From contig DCGH01000076.1 in NCBI GenBank assembly GCA_002315205.1, positions 8,754 through 15,110 of the forward strand: DNA of 6,357 nt, read 5' to 3'. This document shows positions 1-5,580 of this stretch, in pieces (position 1 is the first letter of the stretch; each line of letters begins with the position of its first letter). The stretch comes from Erysipelotrichaceae bacterium UBA1783 (GTDB taxonomy: Bacteria; Bacillota_I; Bacilli_A; Erysipelotrichales; Erysipelotrichaceae). The notes beneath the pieces were generated by a model. It did not search any database. It was given only the letters and a program-made list of their open reading frames with translations, and was not told the DNA's origin. The position numbers were made by a program, and so were the translations under genes.

Positions 1-375
1 ACTCTTTTAAATGAATATGCCAGCAAGACAATTGCTGTACAGGGAAATTGTGATGCAGATATTGATCAAATGGTTTTAAACTTCCCTATTATGTCACCAA
101 TGTTTATGCTTGAGGTAAACAATCGTATTCTTTATTTCACTCATGGTCATGTGTTTAATAATGATCATTTACCACCAATGAATCCTCAAGATATTTTAGT
201 TCATGGTCACACTCATGTTCAAAGAATTGAAAACTATGCTACTCACACCTATATTAATCCAGGATCTATTTCCTTACCTAAGGAAGATTCTCGTCATGGA
301 TTTATTATCTTAGAAGATAATGTGATGAGCTTTATTGATGAAAATGATGAGGTATTTAATTCTTACACCATTTAA
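1..375 (+). CDS. yfcE: YfcE/MJ0936-type metallophosphoesterase, 5' partial
   Basis: C-terminal part of a small calcineurin-like phosphodiesterase. The reading frame is open from base 1, so the gene starts outside the window and the ATG at base 70 is internal: the codons before it give AVQGNCD, the family's conserved GN(C)D metal-site block. 124 residues are visible against about 160-180 in the family, so the N-terminal DxH and GD metal motifs are missing only because of the window edge. Further family landmarks are THGH (visible residues 47-50), HGHTH (68-72) and the INPGS turn (about 83-87), all of them metal-centre loops of this fold. YfcE proteins hydrolyse phosphodiester model substrates with Mn2+; the physiological substrate is poorly defined. 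In many Firmicutes such a gene lies next to rph/rdgB-type genes, but that neighbourhood is not visible here. The gene converges on the lysR-type gene and has its own terminator 3 bases after the stop. Confidence 0.9.
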   Translation, partial: TLLNEYASKTIAVQGNCDADIDQMVLNFPIMSPMFMLEVNNRILYFTHGHVFNNDHLPPMNPQDILVHGHTHVQRIENYATHTYINPGSISLPKEDSRHGFIILEDNVMSFIDENDEVFNSYTI

Positions 376-377
376 TT

Positions 378-400
378 GCTGCTAAAAAGCAGCTTTTTTT
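378..400 (+). terminator. Intrinsic terminator of the phosphoesterase gene
   Basis: Perfect 6-bp stem GCTGCT (378-383) / AGCAGC (388-393) with an AAAA loop, followed directly by seven T (394-400). It begins 3 bases after the stop codon at 373-375. Confidence 0.92.
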
Positions 401-402
401 AT

Positions 403-427
403 AAAAAAAGAAGCCTAGGCTTCTTTT
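403..427 (-). terminator. Intrinsic terminator of the lysR-type gene, containing its stop codon
   Basis: Read on the - strand, AAAAGAAGC (427-419) and GCTTCTTTT (414-406) form a 9-bp stem around a CTAG tetraloop. The 3' arm runs into T residues, so 409-403 gives a seven-T tract. The hairpin starts within the last codons of the regulator gene (Lys-Glu-Ala-stop), and its TAG stop (417-415) lies in the loop. It sits back to back with the + strand terminator at 378-400, so the convergent genes have separate one-way terminators. Confidence 0.88.
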
Positions 428-1335
428 GAAAAGTATTTATTTAACTGATGAATATATTCGTTAGCAGCCTTAGATAATAAGGCTTTCTTTTTGTTAATAT
501 ATCCAATCTCCATTAATCTGTTCGGATTATTTTCATCTTCCTTATATGGAACAACAACACAGGTATCACCATTTAACGCTTCCTCAACGATACCTGGACA
601 TAAGGTATAACCATGTAGTCCATTCATTAAATTAAGCATGGTTGCTCTATCAGATGCTTTAACCGTTCTTGCAAATTCATTTTCAGTTAAGATTTCTTCA
701 GACAGATAGAATAAATTATCCTGTCCCTGATCGAAGGATAAGCATGGATATTGCTCTAGATCAGATAAGGAAATCTCCTTATAATTTGCCAAAGGATGAT
801 CCTTGTACAGATATACACAGGCATTACATTTAGTAATGGTCGTAAACTCTAAATTATACTCATCTAATAATTTGTTAATATATTTGCGATTAAATTTGCT
901 CAAATATAAAACACCAATTTCACTGACTGATTTTCCTACGTTCTGAATTACATCCAAAGTCCTTGTTTCAAAAATAGAAAACTTATAGCTATCATATCCT
1001 AGCTTGTTTAATGTATTTACGAAGCATTTAACAGCAAACGAGAAATGCTGCGTTGATACAGAGAAATTTCTCTTTTTATCAACACCAGCGTAGTTTTCTG
1101 TTAATAGCTGATATTGAACATAAATCTGTCTTGCATCATCTAGAAACTTGTTGCCATCCTGGGTAACAACAATACCTCTAGGTGTCCTGATAAATATCTG
1201 CATATTTGTCTCATTTTCCAATTGCTGTATGGCATTTGTTAAGGTTGGCTGAGCCACAAACAGCTCTTCTGCAGCCTTGTTCATACTGCCACATTCAGCA
1301 ATCTTTAATGCATAAATAATCTGTTGTAATGTCAT
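415..1335 (-). CDS. LysR-family transcriptional regulator
   Basis: 306 residues, the usual length of a LysR-type regulator. Residues 1-62 are a winged helix-turn-helix: ALKIAECGSMNKAAEELFVA is the helix-turn-helix start, followed by QPTLTNAIQQLE as recognition helix and the RTPRGIVVTQDG wing. Residues from about 90 to 300 form the periplasmic-binding-protein-like effector domain, in which I cannot name a ligand. The start is 3 bases after the amidohydrolase stop (TAA-ATT-ATG), and no clear Shine-Dalgarno precedes it; the best purine run, AGAAAG, is about 20 bases away. Translation therefore probably depends on coupling to the upstream gene. Co-transcription makes the amidohydrolase promoter a likely target, with autoregulation, although LysR genes are more often divergent from their targets. 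Methionine-related LysR regulators (MetR, MtaR/CmbR) are known in other bacteria, but nothing in this protein ties it to them. The family call is secure and the target is inferred. Confidence 0.95.
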   Translation of the reverse strand: MTLQQIIYALKIAECGSMNKAAEELFVAQPTLTNAIQQLENETNMQIFIRTPRGIVVTQDGNKFLDDARQIYVQYQLLTENYAGVDKKRNFSVSTQHFSFAVKCFVNTLNKLGYDSYKFSIFETRTLDVIQNVGKSVSEIGVLYLSKFNRKYINKLLDEYNLEFTTITKCNACVYLYKDHPLANYKEISLSDLEQYPCLSFDQGQDNLFYLSEEILTENEFARTVKASDRATMLNLMNGLHGYTLCPGIVEEALNGDTCVVVPYKEDENNPNRLMEIGYINKKKALLSKAANEYIHQLNKYFSKEA

Positions 1336-1338
1336 AAT

Positions 1339-2532
1339 TTATTGTTTAGCAACGCTTTCTGCGTGCTCCTTTTTAATTTTTTCTAATAATTCAGGTTTTG
1401 TAATCATATCAATAGCAGTTGCTGCTAATGCTTTTGCAGATAAGCCAATACTGTTTAATCCCTTCTCTGAGCATGAAGCACCAACCATTTCAATAGAATG
1501 ACCCATAATTGGTGTTTCTGAAATACCCATCATTGGCTGAATTGTAGGTACAATCTGTGAAACATTACCAACATCAGAGCTTCCTAAAGCAATTGGATGG
1601 TCTGGATAAGTTAAAACTGAGCCAAACAGTTCAAGATTTGCACCATATACCTTATCTAATGAAGGAGTCAAAACTGTGTTTTCAACAACGTTTTGATACT
1701 TCTGCATTCTTCCCTTTGCACCAGTCTGTAATGCAGCACCTTCTACAATTCTTTCCACCTTAGCATATACATCGTAAAGCGTTGGATTAGAAGCAGCCCT
1801 GATATAGAACTTTGCTGCAGCATAATCTGGAATAGAGTTTGGAGCCTTTCCTCCATTTGTAATAATGCCGTGTACTCTTACATCATCAGGTAGCTGCTGT
1901 CTTAAAGCATTGATTGCGTTATATACCATAATTAATGCATCTAAAGCATTAATCCCCTTTTCAGGAGCACTTGCAGCGTGACTTGATTTACCCCAGAATT
2001 CAATATCTACTGGAGCACATCCTAAGGTTGAGCAGGTTGGATAATTATAACTATCAGTACCAGGATGAGCACATAAAGCTACATCAACATCGTCTAAGAA
2101 ATGCTCTCTGACAAAGCTTCCCTTTGCACTTCCGTTTTCTCCTCCCTCTTCACCAGGTGTTCCATAAACTCTTACTTCTCCACCGATTTCATCAATAACC
2201 TGCTTTAAAGCAACTCCAGCCAATGTAGAGGTTGCACCAAAGATATTATGTCCACAGCCATGTCCTAAGCCTGTAAGAGCATCATATTCTGCTAAGAATA
2301 CGACAACTGGTCCTGGTTTATTTGACTTGTAGTATGCAGCAAAACCAGTTCTATGACCTGCGACATCATAATCAACCTTAAAGCCTTTTTCAGCTAAATG
2401 ATCTGCAAGAATCTTGCTGGAAAAGAATTCATAATTACTGACCTCTGGATGGGCATGAATTTGTAATGCGATATCTTTATATTTATCTAAATTCTCATTA
2501 ATATATAATTCAATTTTCTTTTTTACTTCCAT
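1339..2532 (-). CDS. M20D-family metal-dependent amidohydrolase (AbgB/ACY1L2-like)
   Basis: 397-residue cytoplasmic hydrolase of the M20D group, which cleaves amide bonds in N-acyl amino acids, aminoacyl conjugates and some dipeptides. Visible metal and catalytic residues: Cys93 and His95 in GHGCGHN, Glu128-Glu129 in PGEEGG (general base and metal ligand), His156 in CAHPG, and His345 in MGHS. His185 in the SSHAA block lies in the lid/dimerisation domain, roughly residues 175-290. The LAEYDALTGLGHGCGHN block resembles AbgB (p-aminobenzoyl-glutamate hydrolase subunit) and PM20D2/ACY1L2 more than hippurate hydrolases. There is no signal peptide. The start is supported by a strong AAAGGAG six bases upstream (2545-2539). 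It follows metNIQ but is separated by a terminator and its own promoter-like sequence. Its position suggests a role in processing imported methionine derivatives (N-acyl-Met or Met dipeptides). That role is an inference; folate breakdown products or other conjugates are equally possible on sequence alone. Confidence 0.93.
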   Translation of the reverse strand: MEVKKKIELYINENLDKYKDIALQIHAHPEVSNYEFFSSKILADHLAEKGFKVDYDVAGHRTGFAAYYKSNKPGPVVVFLAEYDALTGLGHGCGHNIFGATSTLAGVALKQVIDEIGGEVRVYGTPGEEGGENGSAKGSFVREHFLDDVDVALCAHPGTDSYNYPTCSTLGCAPVDIEFWGKSSHAASAPEKGINALDALIMVYNAINALRQQLPDDVRVHGIITNGGKAPNSIPDYAAAKFYIRAASNPTLYDVYAKVERIVEGAALQTGAKGRMQKYQNVVENTVLTPSLDKVYGANLELFGSVLTYPDHPIALGSSDVGNVSQIVPTIQPMMGISETPIMGHSIEMVGASCSEKGLNSIGLSAKALAATAIDMITKPELLEKIKKEHAESVAKQ

Positions 2533-2560
2533 AACATACTCCTTTAATATGTCTTAACAA

Positions 2561-2590
2561 ATTATAACTAGTATACTATATATAGTTTAA
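2561..2590 (-). promoter_or_regulatory. Predicted promoter of the amidohydrolase-lysR unit
   Basis: On the - strand a perfect TATAAT (2566-2561) lies 18 bases after a weak -35 candidate, TTAAAC (2590-2585). The predicted start near 2554 leaves about 20 bases before the amidohydrolase ATG, with the AAAGGAG site in between. The -10 is convincing; the -35 is poor, which would suit an activator-dependent promoter. Confidence 0.55.
2569..2586. promoter_or_regulatory. Two overlapping dyads in the promoter spacer, possible LysR operator
   Basis: TAGTATACTA (2569-2578) and ACTATATATAGT (2575-2586) are each perfect palindromes. They overlap by four bases and fill the space between the -10 and -35 candidates. 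LysR proteins bind short interrupted dyads of T-N11-A type near promoters, so these are candidate sites for the regulator encoded at 415-1335. In such AT-rich DNA short palindromes also arise by chance. Confidence 0.35.
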
Positions 2591-2606
2591 TTTTATAACC
2601 ATTTTT

Positions 2607-2640
2607 AAAAGAAAGATTGAACAAATTTGTTCAATCTCTC
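2607..2640 (-). terminator. Intrinsic terminator of metNIQ, long palindrome
   Basis: A 24-base perfect palindrome (2614-2637; half-site AGATTGAACAAA) extends on the - strand by a G-U, an A-U and a G-C pair to a 15-bp arm. Four T follow (2610-2607). It starts 7 bases after the metQ stop. The T tract is short, so some read-through into the amidohydrolase gene is possible. Confidence 0.75.
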
Positions 2641-2647
2641 TTGATTT

Positions 2648-3565
2648 TTACTTAGCGTATTTGCTTCTGTAAGCTGTAATGTTATCTACTGTATCAGGTA
2701 GCTGGTAGCTTGCATCATAATCAAATGCTGGGAAGAATGCTTCTTTGTAAGCTTCTAAAATATACTTAGCTACTAAATCAGTGTTATATGCTTCAACAAT
2801 TTTCTGATAAACTTCATTGTCCTTATCAGCTGTTCTTGAAACGATAATATTAACGAATGGATTGTCAACACCTTCTGACTGAGATTCGATAATTAATGCA
2901 TCTTTTGAAGGAATTAAACCAGCAGGAATTGCATAAGTTCCATTAATAGTGCTTGCTGCGAAATCATCTAATGTAGCTGGTAAAGTGTTTGCAGTTACAG
3001 GTTCTACAGTAATGTTATAGTTATAAGCTAGAATATCTTTAATTTCAGGACTAAATCCAGCTGCTGGATCAACAGATAATAAACCAGCTGTTTCTAATAG
3101 TTTGATAGCTCTTGATAAGTTAGTACCATCATCAGGAACACCAATCTTTAGCGGCTCAGATGCACCTACAGCTGCTGCCTTTAATTCTAAAATTGATGAA
3201 TATTTCTTAGAATATAGAGATAATGGAGCAATTAATGTCTCACCAATAACAGTTAAATCATAACCCTGCTTAGAGATTTCATTGTTTAAGAATGCCTTAT
3301 GCTGGAAAGCGTTAAGATCAATTTCACCAGAATTTAAAGCTTCATTTGGTAATGTATATGCATCAAATTCAACTAATTCGATAACAATCTTTGCATCCTG
3401 ATCATCTAATACCTTCTGAACAGCATACCACTGGTTATTGTTAGCGCCGCACACACCAACCTTAACAACAGTTACATCATCTGTTGTGTTGTTGTCTTTC
3501 TTTCCACATGCTGCAAGTGAGCATACAAGTAATGTAGTTAATAAAACAAGAATAAATTTTTTCAT
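2648..3565 (-). CDS. metQ: Methionine ABC transporter substrate-binding lipoprotein MetQ (NlpA family)
   Basis: 305-residue extracellular, membrane-anchored binding protein of the MetNIQ importer. Residues 1-20 are a lipoprotein signal (MKKFILVLL... with lipobox LAAC and modified Cys20), followed by a polar linker. The body has NlpA landmarks: FDAYTLPNEALNSGEIDLNAFQH (67-89, the family's 'F-Y-PN-AL--GEID-N-FQH' block), IGVPDDGTNLSRA (141-153, including the ligand-contacting Asn in the TN pair), and a TINGTYAIPAGL block (206-217). NlpA proteins bind L- or D-methionine; relatives take N-formyl or N-acetyl methionine or Gly-Met dipeptide, so the exact ligand is open. The start is fixed by the lipoprotein signal and by GAAAGGGAAA five bases upstream. 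It is the last gene of the importer operon, 14 bases after metI, and is followed by a hairpin terminator. Confidence 0.95.
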   Translation of the reverse strand: MKKFILVLLTTLLVCSLAACGKKDNNTTDDVTVVKVGVCGANNNQWYAVQKVLDDQDAKIVIELVEFDAYTLPNEALNSGEIDLNAFQHKAFLNNEISKQGYDLTVIGETLIAPLSLYSKKYSSILELKAAAVGASEPLKIGVPDDGTNLSRAIKLLETAGLLSVDPAAGFSPEIKDILAYNYNITVEPVTANTLPATLDDFAASTINGTYAIPAGLIPSKDALIIESQSEGVDNPFVNIIVSRTADKDNEVYQKIVEAYNTDLVAKYILEAYKEAFFPAFDYDASYQLPDTVDNITAYRSKYAK

Positions 3566-3579
3566 AATATTTTCCCTTT

Positions 3580-4281
3580 CTATTTTGTTTTTCTGAATAA
3601 TTCTCTGTTTGTTGTTTTTCTAGCTAAGAAATTACCTAAGCTCTGTAAAGCCCAAACAGTTACTACTAAAATAATAACGCAGACATTTACAATGTCTTGA
3701 TGATGCTGGTTTTGTCCATAGTTAATTGCGAATGAACCAATACCACCAGCACCGACTGCACCAGCCATCGTTGTTAAGCCAATTAATGAAATAGCTGTAA
3801 TGACTGTAACTCTGATTAATCCTGGAATTGCTTCATGTAAATAAACTCTGAAGATAATTCCAAATAATCCACTTCCCATACTTCTTGCTGCTTCAATCTT
3901 ACCAGGATGAACATCAGCTAATGCTGATTCAACCTGTCTTGTATAGAATGGAACAGTTCCAAATACTAATGGAAGAATAGCACCCTTTACACCAATAGCT
4001 GTACCAACAACTGCTCTGGTTAAAGGAATAATGAAGATTAATAAAATAACAAATGGAATTGCTCTGAAGAAGTTGATAACAATATTAATTATTGTATAAA
4101 CCGTCTTATTCTCATAAACACCATCAGCCTTTGTAATGATTAGTACAATTCCAAAGAATAAGCCAATAATAAATGCGATAGATCCAGCAATGAAGAACAT
4201 CTGGAAGGTTGCAGTAACGCTTTGTGTAAATCTGTCCCAATAAAGAATTACATTAGGGAATAACTGATTAATTGTTTCCAT
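3580..4281 (-). CDS. metI: Methionine ABC transporter permease MetI
   Basis: 233-residue inner-membrane permease, the normal MetI length, working as a homodimer with two MetN subunits. Hydrophobic segments lie at about 22-49, 62-87, 96-112, 155-178 and 196-218, consistent with the five-helix MetI core. The EAA coupling loop that docks on the ATPase is visible as EAARSMGSGLFGIIFRVYLHEAIPG (130-154, with Gly137), as is the family's TMAGAVGAGGIG stretch (171-182). The gene overlaps the end of metN by 14 bases in another frame. Its GGAGG ribosome site (4295-4291) lies inside the last metN codons, indicating coupled translation and tight stoichiometry. Confidence 0.95.
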   Translation of the reverse strand: METINQLFPNVILYWDRFTQSVTATFQMFFIAGSIAFIIGLFFGIVLIITKADGVYENKTVYTIINIVINFFRAIPFVILLIFIIPLTRAVVGTAIGVKGAILPLVFGTVPFYTRQVESALADVHPGKIEAARSMGSGLFGIIFRVYLHEAIPGLIRVTVITAISLIGLTTMAGAVGAGGIGSFAINYGQNQHHQDIVNVCVIILVVTVWALQSLGNFLARKTTNRELFRKTK

Positions 4282-5326
4282 TATTCAATACCTCCACAAT
4301 GACATTACTTTCCTTTAGGAAGAAAATTGCTTTTTCAGCATTTTCACCTTTAATTAATACAATCATCTTTCCTAATGGACCAGATTGTAATAATTCAACA
4401 TCTGCTAAAATGATATCGATATCTACATCAAACTTTCTAGCTGTTGAAGTAACTAATGCTTCTCCAACGGAATCTTTTACGAATGTTAGCTTTGTTAATA
4501 TTCCATTGTTTCCTTCAGGTGAGAAATCAGTTTCTCTACTGATGATAGATTCAAGCTGTCCTAGTGAGCTTGTAGAATTAACGAACTTCTTTGTAATTGG
4601 AGCTTGTGGATTAGCGAAGATATCATAAGCTTCACCTTCTTCAACAACCTTACCATTTTCCATAACAGCAACCTTATGACAAATAGATTTAATAACGCTC
4701 ATTTCATGAGTGATCAGAATGATTGTTAATCCAAGCTTTTTATTTAATTCCTTTAATAATGCAAGAATTGATTCAGTAGCATCTGGATCCAATGCACTTG
4801 TTGCTTCATCAGAAAGAAGAACTCTAGGATTATTTGCTAATGCTCTAGCAATTGCTACTCTCTGTTTCTGTCCACCAGATAGCTGTGAAGGATATACATA
4901 AGCCTTATCCTCTAAATCAACTAGCTTTAACAGTTCAAATACTCTGTTTTTTATTTCTTCCTTACTCTTTCCAGTATATTTGATAGGATATGCAATATTA
5001 TCAAATACTGTACTTCTGTCTAACAAATTGAAATGCTGGAAGATCATTCCAATTTCTTTTCTTGTTTTATTTAGTTCTTTATCCTTGATAAATTCAGGCT
5101 TTCCATTGATATCCTTTACTAAATATTTGCCATCAACAATGACTTCTCCCTGATCTGGCTTTTCAAGAAGATTAATACAACGAACTAGTGTTGATTTACC
5201 TGCTCCTGAATAACCGATAACACCATAGACCTCACCATCATTAATTGTTAGTGAAACACCATCTAACGCTTTTACATCACCTGATTTTAAATGATAGGTT
5301 TTAAAGAGGTTTTTAATCTCAATCAT
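4268..5326 (-). CDS. metN: Methionine ABC transporter ATP-binding protein MetN, with NIL regulatory domain
   Basis: 352-residue ATPase of the MetNIQ importer. In order: Walker A GYSGAGKST (38-46), Q-loop Gln97, signature LSGGQ (149-153), Walker B VLLSDEA with catalytic Glu174, D-loop SALD (177-180) and switch His207. About residues 275-350 form the C-terminal NIL (ACT-like) domain, which in E. coli MetN binds methionine and shuts transport off (trans-inhibition). The domain implies post-translational feedback here too. The frame is open 17 codons further, to an ATG at 5377, but that extension would read through the leader terminator and adds residues absent from the family. The ATG at 5326 gives the standard MIEIKNL beginning and has GAAAGGGAAA five bases upstream, the same site and spacing as metQ. 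It is the first large gene after the Met-rich leader, so its transcription is probably set by attenuation. Confidence 0.95.
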   Translation of the reverse strand: MIEIKNLFKTYHLKSGDVKALDGVSLTINDGEVYGVIGYSGAGKSTLVRCINLLEKPDQGEVIVDGKYLVKDINGKPEFIKDKELNKTRKEIGMIFQHFNLLDRSTVFDNIAYPIKYTGKSKEEIKNRVFELLKLVDLEDKAYVYPSQLSGGQKQRVAIARALANNPRVLLSDEATSALDPDATESILALLKELNKKLGLTIILITHEMSVIKSICHKVAVMENGKVVEEGEAYDIFANPQAPITKKFVNSTSSLGQLESIISRETDFSPEGNNGILTKLTFVKDSVGEALVTSTARKFDVDIDIILADVELLQSGPLGKMIVLIKGENAEKAIFFLKESNVIVEVLNNGNN

Positions 5327-5342
5327 TTCTATTTCCCTTTCC

Positions 5343-5368
5343 AAAAAAAACGGAAGCATATTGCTTCC
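5343..5368 (-). terminator. Leader terminator (attenuator) upstream of metN
   Basis: On the - strand GGAAGCA (5368-5362) pairs with TGCTTCC (5358-5352) around an ATA loop, followed by one G and eight T (5350-5343). The metN ribosome site begins 2 bases later. A strong terminator that precedes the first gene of an operon, rather than following a gene, is the hallmark of transcription attenuation. It could be argued to end the yitT transcript, but the leader reading frame and the alternative pairing favour the attenuator view. Confidence 0.88.
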
Positions 5369-5422
5369 AAAAATCACAATACTCAGCAGTAGAAAACTAC
5401 ATGATACGACAATTTCTGGAAA
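5364..5422 (-). promoter_or_regulatory. Predicted antiterminator helix of the metNIQ leader
   Basis: UUUCCAGAAAUUGU (5422-5409, leader codons 19-23) can pair without a break to GUGAUUUUUGGAAG (5377-5364). This makes 14 pairs of which 5 are G-U; the 10-pair core UUCCAGAAAU / AUUUUUGGAA has one G-U. It takes up five bases of the terminator's 5' arm (GGAAG), so the two structures exclude each other. The 31-base loop between the arms (5408-5378) contains the leader stop codon and two weak 4-bp hairpins. Found by hand alignment, with no folding energy computed. Confidence 0.6.
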
Positions 5423-5477
5423 TCATGCTATTTAACATATAACGATGCATACACATGGCTTTACTTACTCTTGTCAT
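5397..5477 (-). CDS. Methionine-rich leader peptide of the metNIQ operon
   Basis: A 26-codon frame (ATG 5477-5475, TAG 5399-5397) with a strong AAAGGAG (5493-5487) nine bases before the start. It has six Met residues: positions 1, 8, 10, 14, 18 and 26, and residues 8-14 read MCMHRYM. It also has two Cys (9, 23) and four Arg. It shows no resemblance to a folded domain or toxin. Its probable job is to be translated rather than to act as a protein. If Met-tRNA is short, ribosomes stall at Met8, 10 or 14 and leave codons 19-23 free to form the antiterminator. If Met is plentiful, ribosomes move on and cover that arm, so the terminator 28 bases downstream forms. Met makes up 23% of the peptide against a few percent in ordinary proteins. 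Translation itself is not shown by sequence, but the ribosome site, the composition and the position before a terminator and a methionine importer agree. Confidence 0.85.
   Translation of the reverse strand: MTRVSKAMCMHRYMLNSMISRNCRIM
5400..5427 (-). promoter_or_regulatory. Possible competing hairpin inside the leader
   Basis: CATGAT (5427-5422) and ATCATG (5405-5400) are perfect inverted repeats, with a possible seventh G-U pair outside. They enclose 16 bases that contain most of the antiterminator arm. In RNA that is not being translated this hairpin could hold the arm and favour termination, like the 1:2 hairpin of the trp leader. It overlaps the Met18 codon and the last codons of the leader peptide. 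Suggestive only. Confidence 0.35.
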
Positions 5478-5503
5478 AGTTGTTTTCTCCTTTACATGAA
5501 TCT

Positions 5504-5532
5504 AGTTTATTCTCATCTTATAAGTTTTGCAA
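5504..5532 (-). promoter_or_regulatory. Candidate promoter of the leader-metNIQ transcript
   Basis: TTGCAA (5532-5527) and TAAACT (5509-5504) are spaced by 17 bases and each match the sigma-A consensus in four of six positions. The start would fall near 5497, just ahead of the leader's ribosome site. An alternative -10, TATAAG (5522-5517), matches better but has no recognisable -35. The rest of 5478-5576 is AT-rich with no further gene-like signal. Confidence 0.35.
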
Positions 5533-5538
5533 ATTAGA

Positions 5539-5580
5539 ATAATTTAGATATGCTATAAGTTTTTGCTATAACTAAATTAT
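5539..5580. repeat. AT-rich inverted repeat at the yitT end, enclosing a short direct repeat
   Basis: ATAATTTAG (5539-5547) and CTAAATTAT (5572-5580) are a perfect 9-base inverted repeat; the right arm overlaps the yitT stop codon. Between them GCTATAA occurs twice (5552-5558 and 5565-5571). With one G-C pair and no T tract it is at best a weak terminator for yitT, and it could instead be a protein-binding site upstream of the met leader. Confidence 0.4.

Noticed and set aside
1557..1763. Open frame of 68 codons on the + strand
   Set aside because: It lies wholly inside the amidohydrolase gene on the other strand, has no ribosome site and no recognisable protein features.
4272..4628. Open frame of 118 codons on the + strand
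   Set aside because: Antisense to the NIL-domain part of metN, with low-complexity Ser/Phe-rich composition typical of an antisense shadow.
4710..4901. Open frame of 63 codons on the + strand
   Set aside because: Antisense to the conserved signature and Walker B region of metN; explained by codon composition there.
5327..5377. A longer metN starting at 5377
   Set aside because: The extra 17 codons lie across the leader terminator and antiterminator, are not family-like, and lack a ribosome site; the start at 5326 has one and gives the standard N-terminus.
5384..5400. Small hairpins GTAG/CTAC (5400-5397 and 5392-5389) and TACT/AGTA overlapping the leader stop region
   Set aside because: Only 4-bp stems that exclude each other; too weak to claim as separate regulatory elements, though they could compact the antiterminator loop.
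5327..5576. SAM (S-box) riboswitch or T-box in the metN leader
   Set aside because: I see no T-box sequence (AGGGTGGNACCGCG-like) and no S-box core or its multi-helix arrangement; the space is occupied by a translated-looking frame and one terminator.
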